From: an uncultured Bacilli bacterium
GTDB taxonomy: Bacteria > Bacillota_I > Bacilli_A > RF39 > UBA660
DNA: 62,216 bases
Direction of reading: 5' to 3'
Assembly: GCA_944358675.1 (NCBI GenBank)
Contig: CALVRN010000006.1
Location: 1-62,216, forward strand
Shown here: positions 32,324-41,284 of the stretch, one piece after another
Layout: the number at the start of each line of letters is the position of its first letter
Position numbering within the stretch: the first letter of the stretch is position 1
Made by a program: the position numbers and the translations under genes
Notes under the pieces: generated by a model
What the model was told of the DNA's origin: nothing
Database searches by the model: none
What the model saw: only the letters and a program-made list of their open reading frames with translations

Positions 32324-33484
32324 ATGTTAAAAAAAATAGAAAGAAAAATTCTAGATTTCACTTCTTTACCAAATGTCATCCAAAACATGATTGAAGATAG
32401 TGCCGAAGCTGCATCAGTCATTGATGAACTAATCGAACTAAAAGGTGATACAAATAGTTTAGCCACATTAATATTATTAGATGATATGAACATTAGAGGG
32501 GTTCAAATATATACTTTATATAAAATGTGTGATAAAGATATCGATAAATTTTATAATAAAGTTACAAACATGACAAAAGATGACATAAAAAAATTAAATA
32601 AGCTTTCAGCCCCTTTATGTGTTTATAAAGCAATATTTGAAGGAACAAGTGATGAAAGAACAAAACATCCTGATAAATATATCTTTAAAGAAATTGAAAG
32701 AGAAGAGTTTATAGAACATAAACAAAGTAATGCTATGGAAAAAGACTTATCCACAACAATAAAAATTAATGATGCCTTAGAATTTCTTAAAACTAAAGGT
32801 TTTAAATGTGGATATAAAAAAGAATATATAAATAACCATGACAAAGAAATATACCGTGTATTTTATAATGAATATGGAGATATTCTTTATACAACCTCTT
32901 TAGAAAGTAAAAACATCTTCCTATGGAAGGATTCAAAATTAAAAGTTTTTACCCCAAACGATTTAGCCTATAATCTAGACTTAAAGAATCATCCTTTTAA
33001 AACATATGATAAATTAGAAAAAAGTAATTCAAAAACAATTAACCCTAATTTATTGCCAATAATTAAAACCATAAAAAGCATGAAATATAAAGAAATAAAT
33101 CATACATATACCTCATGTGTTACAGCTGATATTTATGATTTATTATTATTTGAACAAACATATAACGAATTAGATGATAATCTAAAGAAAATATATGAAC
33201 CATTATTAAAAGTTTCAAATGATAAAGCCTACGATGAAATCATAAATCATCTAGCTCAAGATGATGGAATTCAAATAGCTATAAACCTTCAAAATATATT
33301 AGGTTATAGTTTAAATAAATCCAAACTTTTATCAGCTAAAGAACGCTATTGTAAGGCTAGGGGACATAAAGTAGAAAATAAAAACAAAAAATTTGTAAGC
33401 GATTTATTTTCTGATGATCCATATACTAAAAACATGAATTATAAAATTATAAATGTATTGGGTCATGACATAGAAATAGAATAA
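32324..33484 (+). CDS. Hypothetical 386-residue soluble protein
   Basis: I do not recognise the family. It is soluble and helical at the N-terminus (FTSLPNVIQNMIEDSAEAASVIDELIEL, then LATLILLDDMNIRGVQIYTLYKMC). A central mixed region holds two strands (EIYRVFYNEYGDILYTTSLESKNIFLW). The C-terminal third is again helical. No catalytic motif stands out. Strong AGGAGGGG site and a TATAAT-like -10 (ATGATATAATAA) upstream suggest steady expression. Monocistronic, ended by a strong bidirectional hairpin. Confidence 0.65.
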   Translation: MLKKIERKILDFTSLPNVIQNMIEDSAEAASVIDELIELKGDTNSLATLILLDDMNIRGVQIYTLYKMCDKDIDKFYNKVTNMTKDDIKKLNKLSAPLCVYKAIFEGTSDERTKHPDKYIFKEIEREEFIEHKQSNAMEKDLSTTIKINDALEFLKTKGFKCGYKKEYINNHDKEIYRVFYNEYGDILYTTSLESKNIFLWKDSKLKVFTPNDLAYNLDLKNHPFKTYDKLEKSNSKTINPNLLPIIKTIKSMKYKEINHTYTSCVTADIYDLLLFEQTYNELDDNLKKIYEPLLKVSNDKAYDEIINHLAQDDGIQIAINLQNILGYSLNKSKLLSAKERYCKARGHKVENKNKKFVSDLFSDDPYTKNMNYKIINVLGHDIEIE

Positions 33485-33513
33485 CACTTCAGAAATTAAT
33501 CTGAAGTGTTTTC
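33483..33513. terminator. Bidirectional terminator
   Basis: An 11-bp hairpin (AACACTTCAGA and complement, 33483-33493 / 33500-33510) lies between convergent genes. Confidence 0.8.
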
Positions 33514-34578
33514 TATATAATAAGCATAATATTCTTCTAGTGTAATATCATCTTCATAAATTATTTTAGCTGCTTCTAACCCGACATATCTATAATGCCA
33601 TGGTTCATATTTATAACCAGTAATATCTTCTTTACCTTTTGGAAACCTTAAAATAAATCCATATTTATAAGCATTATTTTTAAGCCATATAGCCTCATCT
33701 GTTCCTTCAAAAGAATCACTTATCTCATTTAAATCAGAACAAAGTCCACTTTGGTGTTCAGAATATCCTGGTCTAGCCGAATATTTATCAGCCGCTTCTT
33801 TGCCATCTCTTTTAATATATTTATCATATAAATTAACTTGATAATCATAGCTTCTAAAAGCCGACATATTATAAATAATAATATTTTCCAAACGAGCCGC
33901 ATCTACCATCTTCATAAAGGCAGAAGCTGCTTCTTCTCTCATTTTATTATTCGCCCCACGGTTATATTGCCCAGATAATGTAACTAAATCAGAAGGAGTA
34001 TAATCTTCTTTCAAATGATAAAACTTATTAACCAAAATCAAATTATTATCATTTAAATTACTATCATAAATATTGCTATAAAAACCTAAATCTGCTTTAG
34101 AATTCACTACCCCAATAATTTTTTTACTATCTTGATTATGACTATTTCCATAATCTAAATAACGAGCCACATTTTCATTAATATAATATTTTTCTTGAAC
34201 TAACGAAGCAAGTAAACTAGATGCTGGATAACTCATTAAATCATATCCGGAATTAACAATTGTAATAATATCATTTATATTAGATTTCTTATTTTTCAAA
34301 TAATATTCAATATAATCATTAAACTTATTTTCATCGTAATTACTAGAAGATAAAATATCAATTAAACTCTTATCATAACCTAAATTTAAAATATAATCAT
34401 AACTATCTTTAGGAACCTTATCTAAAATAATAGTCACCTCACTAGGAGAATATCCATTATCTTTAAACTTATCTTCGTAATTTAAATCATCTTCATCATT
34501 TTTAAAATATAAAAAGAAGAGTAAAAATAATGAAAGAAATAATATAACTCCTATAATTATCAATATCTTTTTCTTCAT
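33496..34578 (-). CDS. VanY-type D-alanyl-D-alanine carboxypeptidase, copy 2
   Basis: About 360 residues. Signal anchor at 2-24. A helical region of unknown role with NGYSPSEVTIIL and NLGYDKSLIDIL follows, then the peptidase M15B domain: SEHQSGLCSDLNE holds the zinc His and Asp, and EPWHYRYVG holds the second zinc His. It trims stem peptides (D,D- or L,D-carboxypeptidase) outside the membrane. Start: ATG 34578, 3-4 bp after AAGGGTGAG; an ATG at 34596 would lie inside the previous gene. Second of a tandem pair. Confidence 0.88.
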   Translation of the reverse strand: MKKKILIIIGVILFLSLFLLFFLYFKNDEDDLNYEDKFKDNGYSPSEVTIILDKVPKDSYDYILNLGYDKSLIDILSSSNYDENKFNDYIEYYLKNKKSNINDIITIVNSGYDLMSYPASSLLASLVQEKYYINENVARYLDYGNSHNQDSKKIIGVVNSKADLGFYSNIYDSNLNDNNLILVNKFYHLKEDYTPSDLVTLSGQYNRGANNKMREEAASAFMKMVDAARLENIIIYNMSAFRSYDYQVNLYDKYIKRDGKEAADKYSARPGYSEHQSGLCSDLNEISDSFEGTDEAIWLKNNAYKYGFILRFPKGKEDITGYKYEPWHYRYVGLEAAKIIYEDDITLEEYYAYYIENTSD

Positions 34579-34588
34579 ATTCTCACCC

Positions 34589-35542
34589 TTAATCATCTAA
34601 ATAATAAGCGTAATATTCATCATAAGTTAGACCACTATCATAAACCTTTTTAGCAAGATCTTTACCTAAATATCTATAGTGCCAAGCCTCATAACTATAC
34701 CCAGTAATATCCTCTTTACCTTCAGGATATCTCAAAATAAATCCATATTTATAACAGTTCTCACTGAGCCATTTAAATGTCTCCGTATCTGCAAAATTAC
34801 TCATATTAGCCCCAGGAGAGAAGACATCTAGTGAAAGCCCTGTTTGATGCTCAGAAAAGTCAGGTCTAGCCGCATACTTATCCGCATATTCTTTACCTCG
34901 GTTATCTTCATAATCATCATAAATTTCTTTTTGTTCCTCATAAGATCTATATGAAGAATTAACAATTAAAGTATAGCCATCCTCTTTAGCCGCTTCACTC
35001 ATTTCCTTAAAAGCATCATATACATCTTTTCTAATTCTATTATTAGGATAAGCATACCAGTTACTCATCTCAACAATATCATCGGGGGCATATTTTTCTG
35101 GTAAAGAAGTGTATTTATTAACCAATATCGCATATTCCTTATCCATATCAGTTTTTTTAGTGTTAGTATAAGGTTCACTATCTGCTCCAACATTTACCAA
35201 AGAAATAACCTTACTATAATCAACCTTTGTATTTCCATATACATCATCTATATATTTAATATACCTATCATAATTTTTCCAAAGAAAATATTTTTCATTA
35301 ACTAAAGGAATAAAATCATCTTCATAATCATGTTCTATCGCGTAAGTGATATATTTATCATCAAACTTTAAAATTTCTTTAATTTCATCTTCACTATAAC
35401 CAACTTCACCAAGTTTATACTCATCACTTGTATACTTTTTATATAAGTTTATGCCTATTATTATCAAAATAATTAATAAAATAATTATCCCAAGAACAAT
35501 AATAGGACCTTTTTTAATTCTTCTTTTCTTTGTATAATACAT
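34589..35542 (-). CDS. VanY-type D-alanyl-D-alanine carboxypeptidase, copy 1
   Basis: 317 residues. Signal anchor at about 11-31. N-terminal helical repeats (GYSEDEIKEIL and others) like those of the adjacent copy. M15B zinc motifs: SEHQTGLSLDV and EAWHYRYLG. The His, Asp and Trp-His positions are intact in both copies. The two genes are tandem paralogs with diverged middle sequences, in one short operon. They likely modify cell-wall stem peptides, perhaps with different substrate length. GGTGATGGT precedes the ATG. Confidence 0.88.
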   Translation of the reverse strand: MYYTKKRRIKKGPIIVLGIIILLIILIIIGINLYKKYTSDEYKLGEVGYSEDEIKEILKFDDKYITYAIEHDYEDDFIPLVNEKYFLWKNYDRYIKYIDDVYGNTKVDYSKVISLVNVGADSEPYTNTKKTDMDKEYAILVNKYTSLPEKYAPDDIVEMSNWYAYPNNRIRKDVYDAFKEMSEAAKEDGYTLIVNSSYRSYEEQKEIYDDYEDNRGKEYADKYAARPDFSEHQTGLSLDVFSPGANMSNFADTETFKWLSENCYKYGFILRYPEGKEDITGYSYEAWHYRYLGKDLAKKVYDSGLTYDEYYAYYLDD

Positions 35543-35609
35543 ACCATCACCACCATCATTATATCATTTTTCTTTCATTTATACTATTAAGAAAACCTTA
35601 AATTTATCA

Positions 35610-35648
35610 TTTACACATTGTCAAACATTGTGAGTCTTTGGAGAATGT
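35610..35648 (+). repeat. Dispersed 39-bp intergenic repeat, copy A
   Basis: TTTACAC (35610-35616), 18 bp, then TCTTTGGAGAATGT (35635-35648). Two related copies lie after rny (43882-43921 and 43994-44032). Confidence 0.4.
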
Positions 35649-35719
35649 TACATATCATTATATATGAAGGTAATATTTAGGTAAGATAAGATAACAAAGT
35701 CAATAAATAAAACTCTTCA

Positions 35720-35737
35720 AAATGTAAATTTACATTT
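35720..35737. promoter_or_regulatory. 18-bp perfect palindrome upstream of ruvX
   Basis: AAATGTAAATTTACATTT is a perfect palindrome about 55 bp before the predicted -10. It looks like a dimeric repressor site. It is followed by a partial repeat (ATTTACATC). Confidence 0.4.
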
Positions 35738-35769
35738 AATTTACATCAAACCAAATTTGCACATTTCAC

Positions 35770-35798
35770 TATACAAAAAATAAAATAAATGGTATAAT
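35770..35798 (+). promoter_or_regulatory. Promoter of the ruvX-trmR operon
   Basis: TATACA (35770-35775, weak -35), 17 bp, extended -10 TGGTATAAT with TATAAT at 35793-35798. Confidence 0.55.
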
Positions 35799-35828
35799 TT
35801 TTATATACATAAATAGAGGGTGGTTATA

Positions 35829-36248
35829 TTGAAATACATAGGTTTAGATTTAGGTACCCGTACACTTGGTGTTTCTATATCTGATACAACAAAAACTATC
35901 GCAACCGCTTATGGAACCATTAGATTTGATGAAGACAATTATGATGAGGCCATAAGTAAACTATCAACTATTATGGAAAAAGAACCTATTGAAAAAATTA
36001 TTTTGGGATTTCCCAAAAATATGAATGGTACAGTAGGACCAAGGGCTTTAGTAACCTTAAACTTCAAAAAAAAGTTAGAAGATACCTTTAAAATACCTGT
36101 TGATATGCAGGATGAAAGGTTATCAACTAAAGAAGCCAGTGGATATATGATAAAGGCAGATATATCTAGAAAAAAAAGAAAACAAAAAATAGATAGTCTA
36201 GCTGCTAATATCATTTTACAAACATATTTGGATAAAAGAAAGGAATGA
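35829..36248 (+). CDS. ruvX: RuvX/YqgF, putative pre-16S rRNA nuclease
   Basis: About 139 residues with RNase H-like fold. GLDLGTRTLGVSIS near the N-terminus has the first acidic residue, IILGFPKNMNGTVGP is the second strand, and DMQDERLSTKEA and RKKRKQKIDSLAANIIL follow. It is probably the 16S rRNA 5'-end processing factor. Start: TTG 35829, 5 bp after GAGGGTGG; the in-frame GTG at 35820 lies in that site. First gene of a Bacillus-like operon ruvX-yrzB-mltG-trmR. Confidence 0.92.
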   Translation: MKYIGLDLGTRTLGVSISDTTKTIATAYGTIRFDEDNYDEAISKLSTIMEKEPIEKIILGFPKNMNGTVGPRALVTLNFKKKLEDTFKIPVDMQDERLSTKEASGYMIKADISRKKRKQKIDSLAANIILQTYLDKRKE

Positions 36249-36253
36249 AAAAT

Positions 36254-36589
36254 ATGCAAGAAAATGAAACAGTAAAATTCAAAGCGATTGATGATGAAGG
36301 AAGACAATTAGATTGTGAGGCACTATTCTTATTCGAATCTCCAGAAACTAAAAAAAATTACATAGTTTATACAGACCACTCAATTGATAACGAAGGAAAT
36401 ACAAAAGTATATGCATCAATTTATGATCCAAAAGATTTAAAATCTGATGAAAATAATGAATTTGCAGCTTTACCTTTAAAACCAATTGAAACTGAAAAAG
36501 AATGGAAAATAATTGAAACAATACTAAATGAAATGCAATCACAAATTGAATCCGCTAGCAATCCTTCAGCAACTTCTCAAACAGAGTAG
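36254..36589 (+). CDS. yrzB: DUF1292 protein (YrzB family)
   Basis: About 111 residues. DUF1292 core: FKAIDDEGRQLDCEALFLFESPETKKNYIVYTDHS, then AALPLKPIETEKEWKIIETILNEM. Small acidic cytosolic protein with unknown role. It lies between ruvX and mltG exactly as yrzB in Bacillus. Start at ATG 36254 is preferred because AAAGGA lies 9 bp upstream; ATG 36245 abuts that site. The ruvX stop overlaps this region. Confidence 0.88.
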   Translation: MQENETVKFKAIDDEGRQLDCEALFLFESPETKKNYIVYTDHSIDNEGNTKVYASIYDPKDLKSDENNEFAALPLKPIETEKEWKIIETILNEMQSQIESASNPSATSQTE

Positions 36590-36598
36590 GTTTTTACC

Positions 36599-37681
36599 TT
36601 GAAAAAAGTTCGTAAATTTAAAGTGGGTAAATTCTTACTCTTTTTATTGCTCCTCATCATAGTATTAATACTAATCTTATTAGGCATTTATAAATATCAA
36701 ACAAGTGCGGTTAGTTCAAATACTGACCCTAAAACAATTACTGTTGATGAAGGAGATAACTATTTTTCGATTGCTAGTAAATTAAAAGAAAAAAACCTAA
36801 TTCGTTCAGAAACATTTTATAAATTATATTTAAAACTTGCTAAACCAGACTCTCTAATTACTGGAGACTATGAATTAAATGAAGCAATGAGTGTTAGAGA
36901 AATAGTCAAAGTATTAAGTGACAAAGATGGTGGAAAAAATAATACAATCAAATTAACATTTAGGGAAGGATTAAATATTACCCAAATGGCGAAAATTGTC
37001 GAAGAAAAGACTGATATCACCGCAAATGAATTCATAAACAAAATAGCTGATAAAACATTTTTACAGAGTCTTCAGCAAGATTATTGGTTCATAACCGATG
37101 ACATATATAATACAGAAATATATTATCCTTTAGAAGGATATTTATACCCTGACACTTATCACTTCGAACCAAGTGAATTAGATATTGAAACAATAGTTAG
37201 AAAAATTTTGGATAATACAAAAGTAAAACTAGAACCATATAAAAATCAGTTGCAAAATGGATCATACAGTATTCATCAAATATTAACTTTAGCATCTATA
37301 GTTGAACTAGAAGCCGTATCCGATTCTGATAGAGCTATGGTTGCTGGAGTTTTCTATAATAGATTAAATAATAATTGGTCATTAGGAAGTGATGTTACAA
37401 CATACTATGCTTCTAAAAAGGCAATGACTGAAAGCTTAACCCAAAGCGATTTAACTGCCTGCAACGGATACAATACAAGATGTACATCAATGATTGGTCT
37501 TCCAGTTGGACCTATTGATAATCCAAGTATTAGTTCTATTAATGCCGCATTAAACCCAACTGAAAGTGATTATTATTATTTTGTTGCTGATACCAATAAA
37601 AAAGTTTACTTTACAAAAAATGCAACTGAACATGATAGAATAATTTCAAAATTAAAGGATGAAGGAATATGGGCAGCTTAG
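36599..37681 (+). CDS. mltG: Endolytic transglycosylase MltG
   Basis: 360 residues. Membrane anchor 10-33, then a LysM-like part (ITVDEGDNYFSIASKLKEKNLI), then the YceG catalytic domain with LASIVELEA (catalytic Glu), DRAMVAGVFYNRL and GLPVGPIDNPS. It cuts nascent glycan strands near the membrane and may set their length. The start is TTG, with only a weak GTAGG site, directly after yrzB. Its end overlaps trmR by 13 bp. Confidence 0.94.
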   Translation: MKKVRKFKVGKFLLFLLLLIIVLILILLGIYKYQTSAVSSNTDPKTITVDEGDNYFSIASKLKEKNLIRSETFYKLYLKLAKPDSLITGDYELNEAMSVREIVKVLSDKDGGKNNTIKLTFREGLNITQMAKIVEEKTDITANEFINKIADKTFLQSLQQDYWFITDDIYNTEIYYPLEGYLYPDTYHFEPSELDIETIVRKILDNTKVKLEPYKNQLQNGSYSIHQILTLASIVELEAVSDSDRAMVAGVFYNRLNNNWSLGSDVTTYYASKKAMTESLTQSDLTACNGYNTRCTSMIGLPVGPIDNPSISSINAALNPTESDYYYFVADTNKKVYFTKNATEHDRIISKLKDEGIWAA

Positions 37682-38250
37682 ATGAATTAGAAAAATATGC
37701 AAAAGAAAATAATGTTCCAATTATTCAAAAAGATGGACTAAATTTTCTAATAGAATACATTAAAGAAAATAATATTACAAATATTTTAGAAATAGGCACA
37801 GCTATTGGTTATTCTGCTATAAACATGGCTTTAATAAATGAAAACATTAAAATAGTAACCATCGAAAGAAATGAAGAAATGTATAACCTAGCTAAAATAA
37901 ACATAAGAAAATTTAACCTAGAAAACAGAATAACTGTAATATTAAGCGATGCCTTAGAAACCGAAATAAAAGACACCTATGATTTAATATTTATTGATGC
38001 TGCTAAAGCTCAATATACTAAATTCTTCGAAAAATATAAATATAATTTAAAAAAATCAGGAACTATAATAACTGACAATTTAAACTTTCATGGATTAGCA
38101 GCCCACCCAGAAGAAATCCACAGCAAAAATTTAAGAGCCTTAGTAACTAAAATAAATAATTATAAAGATTTTCTAAAAAATAATAAAGAATTCATCACTA
38201 CATTTTATGAAATAGGTGATGGAATAGCGGTTAGTAAAAAAGATATATGA
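37669..38250 (+). CDS. trmR: SAM-dependent O-methyltransferase (TrmR/YrrM)
   Basis: 193 residues, Rossmann methyltransferase. NILEIGTAIGYSAI is motif I, VTIERNEEMY motif II, and DLIFIDAAKAQYTKFFEKY and ITDNLNFHG complete the O-methyltransferase-3 pattern. In Bacillus TrmR methylates 5-hydroxyuridine at tRNA position 34 to mo5U. The two U32 genes (trhP1, trhP2) that make the hydroxy group lie 1 kb downstream, so the pathway is kept together. ATG lies inside mltG with GGATGAAGGAAT upstream. Confidence 0.88.
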   Translation: MGSLDELEKYAKENNVPIIQKDGLNFLIEYIKENNITNILEIGTAIGYSAINMALINENIKIVTIERNEEMYNLAKINIRKFNLENRITVILSDALETEIKDTYDLIFIDAAKAQYTKFFEKYKYNLKKSGTIITDNLNFHGLAAHPEEIHSKNLRALVTKINNYKDFLKNNKEFITTFYEIGDGIAVSKKDI

Positions 38251-38329
38251 AAACACATAAAAAACAATCACATACTTTATTTACCCTAAAATACATACTA
38301 AATCTTGACAGTAAATTAAATTTCAAAAC

Positions 38330-38358
38330 GAAAACTATCTAAATAGTTTTCATTTTTT
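38330..38358 (+). terminator. Terminator of the ruvX-trmR operon
   Basis: A perfect 9-bp stem (38330-38338 / 38343-38351), loop CTAA, followed by seven T. Confidence 0.85.
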
Positions 38359-38415
38359 TGTCTAAAAATGTCATACATATGATATAATTGTAATAGTAGA
38401 AAAGGGGTATGTATT

Positions 38416-39144
38416 ATGCACGAAAGTGTTGATATAATTAAAATCAAAACCAAAGCTAGAAAAAGTTTAACAGGAAAATATACCGATGTTGTAATTGCTA
38501 TTTTAATTTATGGGCTTTTAATGGGTATGTGTTACGCCACTGCAGCATTTATAAAAGAACCTCCAATGATAATTTTTTTGGGATTAATTATCACTAGTTT
38601 ATTTTATATGGGACTACTTCAAATAATGATAAAAATAGCTCGTAATAAAAAAACATCATTTAATGAATTATTTCAAAGAACAGATACTTTCTTTAGATGT
38701 GCAGCAATAACAATTGTCTTTATTGCTATTAATGCTGTATGTGCACTATTAGAATTCACAGCTATTAATTCATTATCCGTTTTCATTTCATATCAAACAG
38801 ATTTAAACATTGCTTTATCATCATTTATGATAGTGGTGGGAATTATTTTAAGTGCAGCTATTATGGTTTTTTGGATTGTATTATTGTTATGTCTTTCCCA
38901 AAGCTATTTTATATTATATGATAATGAAGATATGCCCCTAGGAGATATCTTTAGATTGAGTATGGATATGATGGATGGACATAAAACCGACTATTTACTT
39001 TTATGTTTAAGCTTTGTAGGATGGATATTTTTAGGAATATTCACCATGGGAATTTTGTATTTATGGTTAATTCCTTATATGGGGGTTAGTATGGTTAACT
39101 TCTATGATAAAATAAAAAGAGATGTTAAAATAATCGATGAATAA
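38416..39144 (+). CDS. DUF975 membrane protein
   Basis: 242 residues with about five membrane segments. DUF975 features: IKTKARKSLTGKYTDVVIAILIYGLL at the N-terminus, then SFNELFQRTDTFFRCAAITIVFI and a C-terminal FRLSMDMMDGHKTDYLLLCLSFVGWIFLGI. Function unknown. It is inserted between trmR and trhP1, where Bacillus has no such gene, and has its own -10 (GATATAAT), GGGGTATG site and terminator, so it is not part of the tRNA-modification unit. Confidence 0.85.
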   Translation: MHESVDIIKIKTKARKSLTGKYTDVVIAILIYGLLMGMCYATAAFIKEPPMIIFLGLIITSLFYMGLLQIMIKIARNKKTSFNELFQRTDTFFRCAAITIVFIAINAVCALLEFTAINSLSVFISYQTDLNIALSSFMIVVGIILSAAIMVFWIVLLLCLSQSYFILYDNEDMPLGDIFRLSMDMMDGHKTDYLLLCLSFVGWIFLGIFTMGILYLWLIPYMGVSMVNFYDKIKRDVKIIDE

Positions 39145-39203
39145 AGTCATTACAAGTGACTTTTTCTTTTAAAAAAATATAAAGGTGGAAAAAAACACCT
39201 TTT
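39143..39203 (+). terminator. Two tandem terminator hairpins
   Basis: Hairpin 1: AAAGTCA and TGACTTT (39143-39149 / 39157-39163) followed by TTC. Hairpin 2: AAAGGTG and CACCTTT (39181-39187 / 39196-39202) followed by TTC. A TATAAT -10 for the next gene lies just downstream (39209-39214 region). Confidence 0.7.
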
Positions 39204-39237
39204 TCTGATATAATCTTTTATTGATTGGAGGCATAAT

Positions 39238-40041
39238 ATGAGTAAAGTTGCAGCTATAATTAATAATATAGATGAGGCTAAAAATATACAAAACTATATT
39301 AATGCCTATCTTTTACCTCTTAAAGATTTAAGTATTAATTATATTCATACATTTTCACTAGAAGAAATAATAGAAATAAAAAAACTAAATAAAGAAATTT
39401 TTGCCATTATAAACAAAAATATTCATAATAATGAATTAAAAAAATTAGAAAAAGCTTTAAAAGAAATAGAAAAACTAAACATTAATGGAATCATTTTCTA
39501 TGACATCGCCCTAGTTAACTTAAAACAAAAGTTAAATTTAAAAACCCCATTAGTATGGAACCAAGAACATTTAACTACCAATTATGGAACAGTAAATTAT
39601 TGGTATAACAAAGGGATAGAATATGCTTATTTATCTTCAGAACTAACTAAAAGAGAAATAGATGAGATAAAAAATAATACAAAAGCTAAATTATTTGTTA
39701 ATATATTTGGTTATATTCCAATGTTTACTTCTAGAAGACATTTGGTCAAAAACTATTTAGAAACCTTTAATTTAGATAGTAAACAAAATAATACAATTAA
39801 AAAAGAAGGAAAAACATATCCTATCAATGATACTAATTTAGGTACAACAGTTTATTCAGATTATATTTTAAATGCAGTAAATCTTGATTTTTCAAACATT
39901 GATTACTTAGTTTTTAATAGTAATTTAATAGATAATAAAGATTTTGAAGAGGTATTAAAAGACTTTAAAGAAAACAAAGAAAATAAATTTTTAAAAGAAA
40001 CAGGTTTTCTATATAAAGAAACAATATATAAGGTGAAGTAA
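39238..40041 (+). CDS. trhP1: U32 peptidase-like tRNA hydroxylation protein TrhP1 (YrrN)
   Basis: 267 residues. A diverged U32 fold: TPLVWNQEHLTTNYGTVNYW, then GIEYAYLSSELTKREIDEI and FGYIPMFTSRRHLVKNYL. It lies directly before the larger U32 gene (1-bp gap), as yrrN-yrrO in Bacillus. In that species both are needed for 5-hydroxyuridine at tRNA U34, using prephenate. No peptidase motif is expected or seen. GGAGGCATAAT precedes the ATG. Confidence 0.85.
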   Translation: MSKVAAIINNIDEAKNIQNYINAYLLPLKDLSINYIHTFSLEEIIEIKKLNKEIFAIINKNIHNNELKKLEKALKEIEKLNINGIIFYDIALVNLKQKLNLKTPLVWNQEHLTTNYGTVNYWYNKGIEYAYLSSELTKREIDEIKNNTKAKLFVNIFGYIPMFTSRRHLVKNYLETFNLDSKQNNTIKKEGKTYPINDTNLGTTVYSDYILNAVNLDFSNIDYLVFNSNLIDNKDFEEVLKDFKENKENKFLKETGFLYKETIYKVK

Positions 40042-40042
40042 T

Positions 40043-41224
40043 ATGAAAAAACCAGAGTTATTAGCTCCAGCAGGAGATTTAGAAAGATTAAAAATAGCTT
40101 TATTATATGGCGCGGATGCGGTATATATAGGTGGTGCATTTAATTTAAGAGCCAATGCCGACAATTTCAAATTAGAAGAAATTAAAGAAGGTGTAGACTA
40201 TGCCCATAAATTAAATAAGAAAGTTTATGTAACAGTAAATATAGCAATGCATAATAAAGAATTAGAAAAAATAAAGGACTATTTATTTAAACTAGATGAA
40301 ATAGGCATTGATGCCATTATAGTTAGTGATCCTGCAATTATTAAAATTGCTAAAGAGACAAATTTAGAAATACATCTTTCAACCCAAGCTTCAACCTTAA
40401 ATAAAGAAGCTATAGAATTTTGGAAAAAAGAAGGAGTAACTAGAATAGTTTTAGCTAGAGAATGCAGCAAAGAAGATATTATAGATATTAAAAATAATAT
40501 TGATATCGAATTAGAAGTATTTATTCATGGAGCCATGTGCGCATCATATAGTGGAAGGTGTGTCCTTTCAAACTTTCTAACCAATAGAGATTCCAATAGA
40601 GGTGGATGTAGTCAAATATGCCGTTGGGACTTTGATTTATATGATGAAAATAAACATTTAGAAGGGGAAAAACCTTTTACTTTTTGTACCAAAGATTTAT
40701 CAATGGCAAATCATATCCCAGAATTAATTAATATAGGTGTAGATAGTTTAAAAATAGAAGGACGTATGCGTTCAATTTATTATATCGCCACTGTTGTCAA
40801 AGTATATAGAAAATTAATTGATGATTATTGTCACAATTCTAAAAATTATGAATATAATTTAAAATATGAAGGCATATTAAGAAGGGTAGCTAATCGTGAC
40901 TCCATCACTCAATTTTTTGATGGAAACTTTGGGAAAGATGTTCAATATTATAATGGTAGACAAGAAATAACTAATCAAGATTTCCTAGGACTAGTATTAG
41001 AATATGATGAAAATATGAAACTCGCTAAACTTGAGCAAAGAAACTACTTCAAAAAAGGCGATAAAGTAGAAATATTTGGTCCAAATAAAACCTTCAAATT
41101 CATAGTTCAAGAAATATATGATGAAGATAAAAATCCTATAGATATTGTTAGACATCCTAAACAAATAGTATATCTAAAAGTGCCTGAAAAAGTAAGTGCA
41201 AACGATATGATGAAAATATGTTGA
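40043..41224 (+). CDS. trhP2: U32 family tRNA hydroxylation protein TrhP2 (YrrO)
   Basis: 393 residues. Canonical U32 motifs: PELLAPAGDLERLKIALLYGADAVYIGG at the N-terminus. The iron-sulfur/Cys signature is FIHGAMCASYSGRCVLS, SNRGGCSQICRW and FCTKDLSM. SLKIEGRMRS follows. The Cys set should hold a 4Fe-4S cluster. With TrhP1 it makes ho5U34, which TrmR then methylates. AAGGTGAAGTAAT precedes the ATG and the gene is translationally close to trhP1. Confidence 0.93.
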   Translation: MKKPELLAPAGDLERLKIALLYGADAVYIGGAFNLRANADNFKLEEIKEGVDYAHKLNKKVYVTVNIAMHNKELEKIKDYLFKLDEIGIDAIIVSDPAIIKIAKETNLEIHLSTQASTLNKEAIEFWKKEGVTRIVLARECSKEDIIDIKNNIDIELEVFIHGAMCASYSGRCVLSNFLTNRDSNRGGCSQICRWDFDLYDENKHLEGEKPFTFCTKDLSMANHIPELINIGVDSLKIEGRMRSIYYIATVVKVYRKLIDDYCHNSKNYEYNLKYEGILRRVANRDSITQFFDGNFGKDVQYYNGRQEITNQDFLGLVLEYDENMKLAKLEQRNYFKKGDKVEIFGPNKTFKFIVQEIYDEDKNPIDIVRHPKQIVYLKVPEKVSANDMMKIC

Positions 41225-41284
41225 CAAAGCATAAAATATGTAGTAATATTTTATGGAGTAAATAGAAAACTGAGGTGAAAAACA

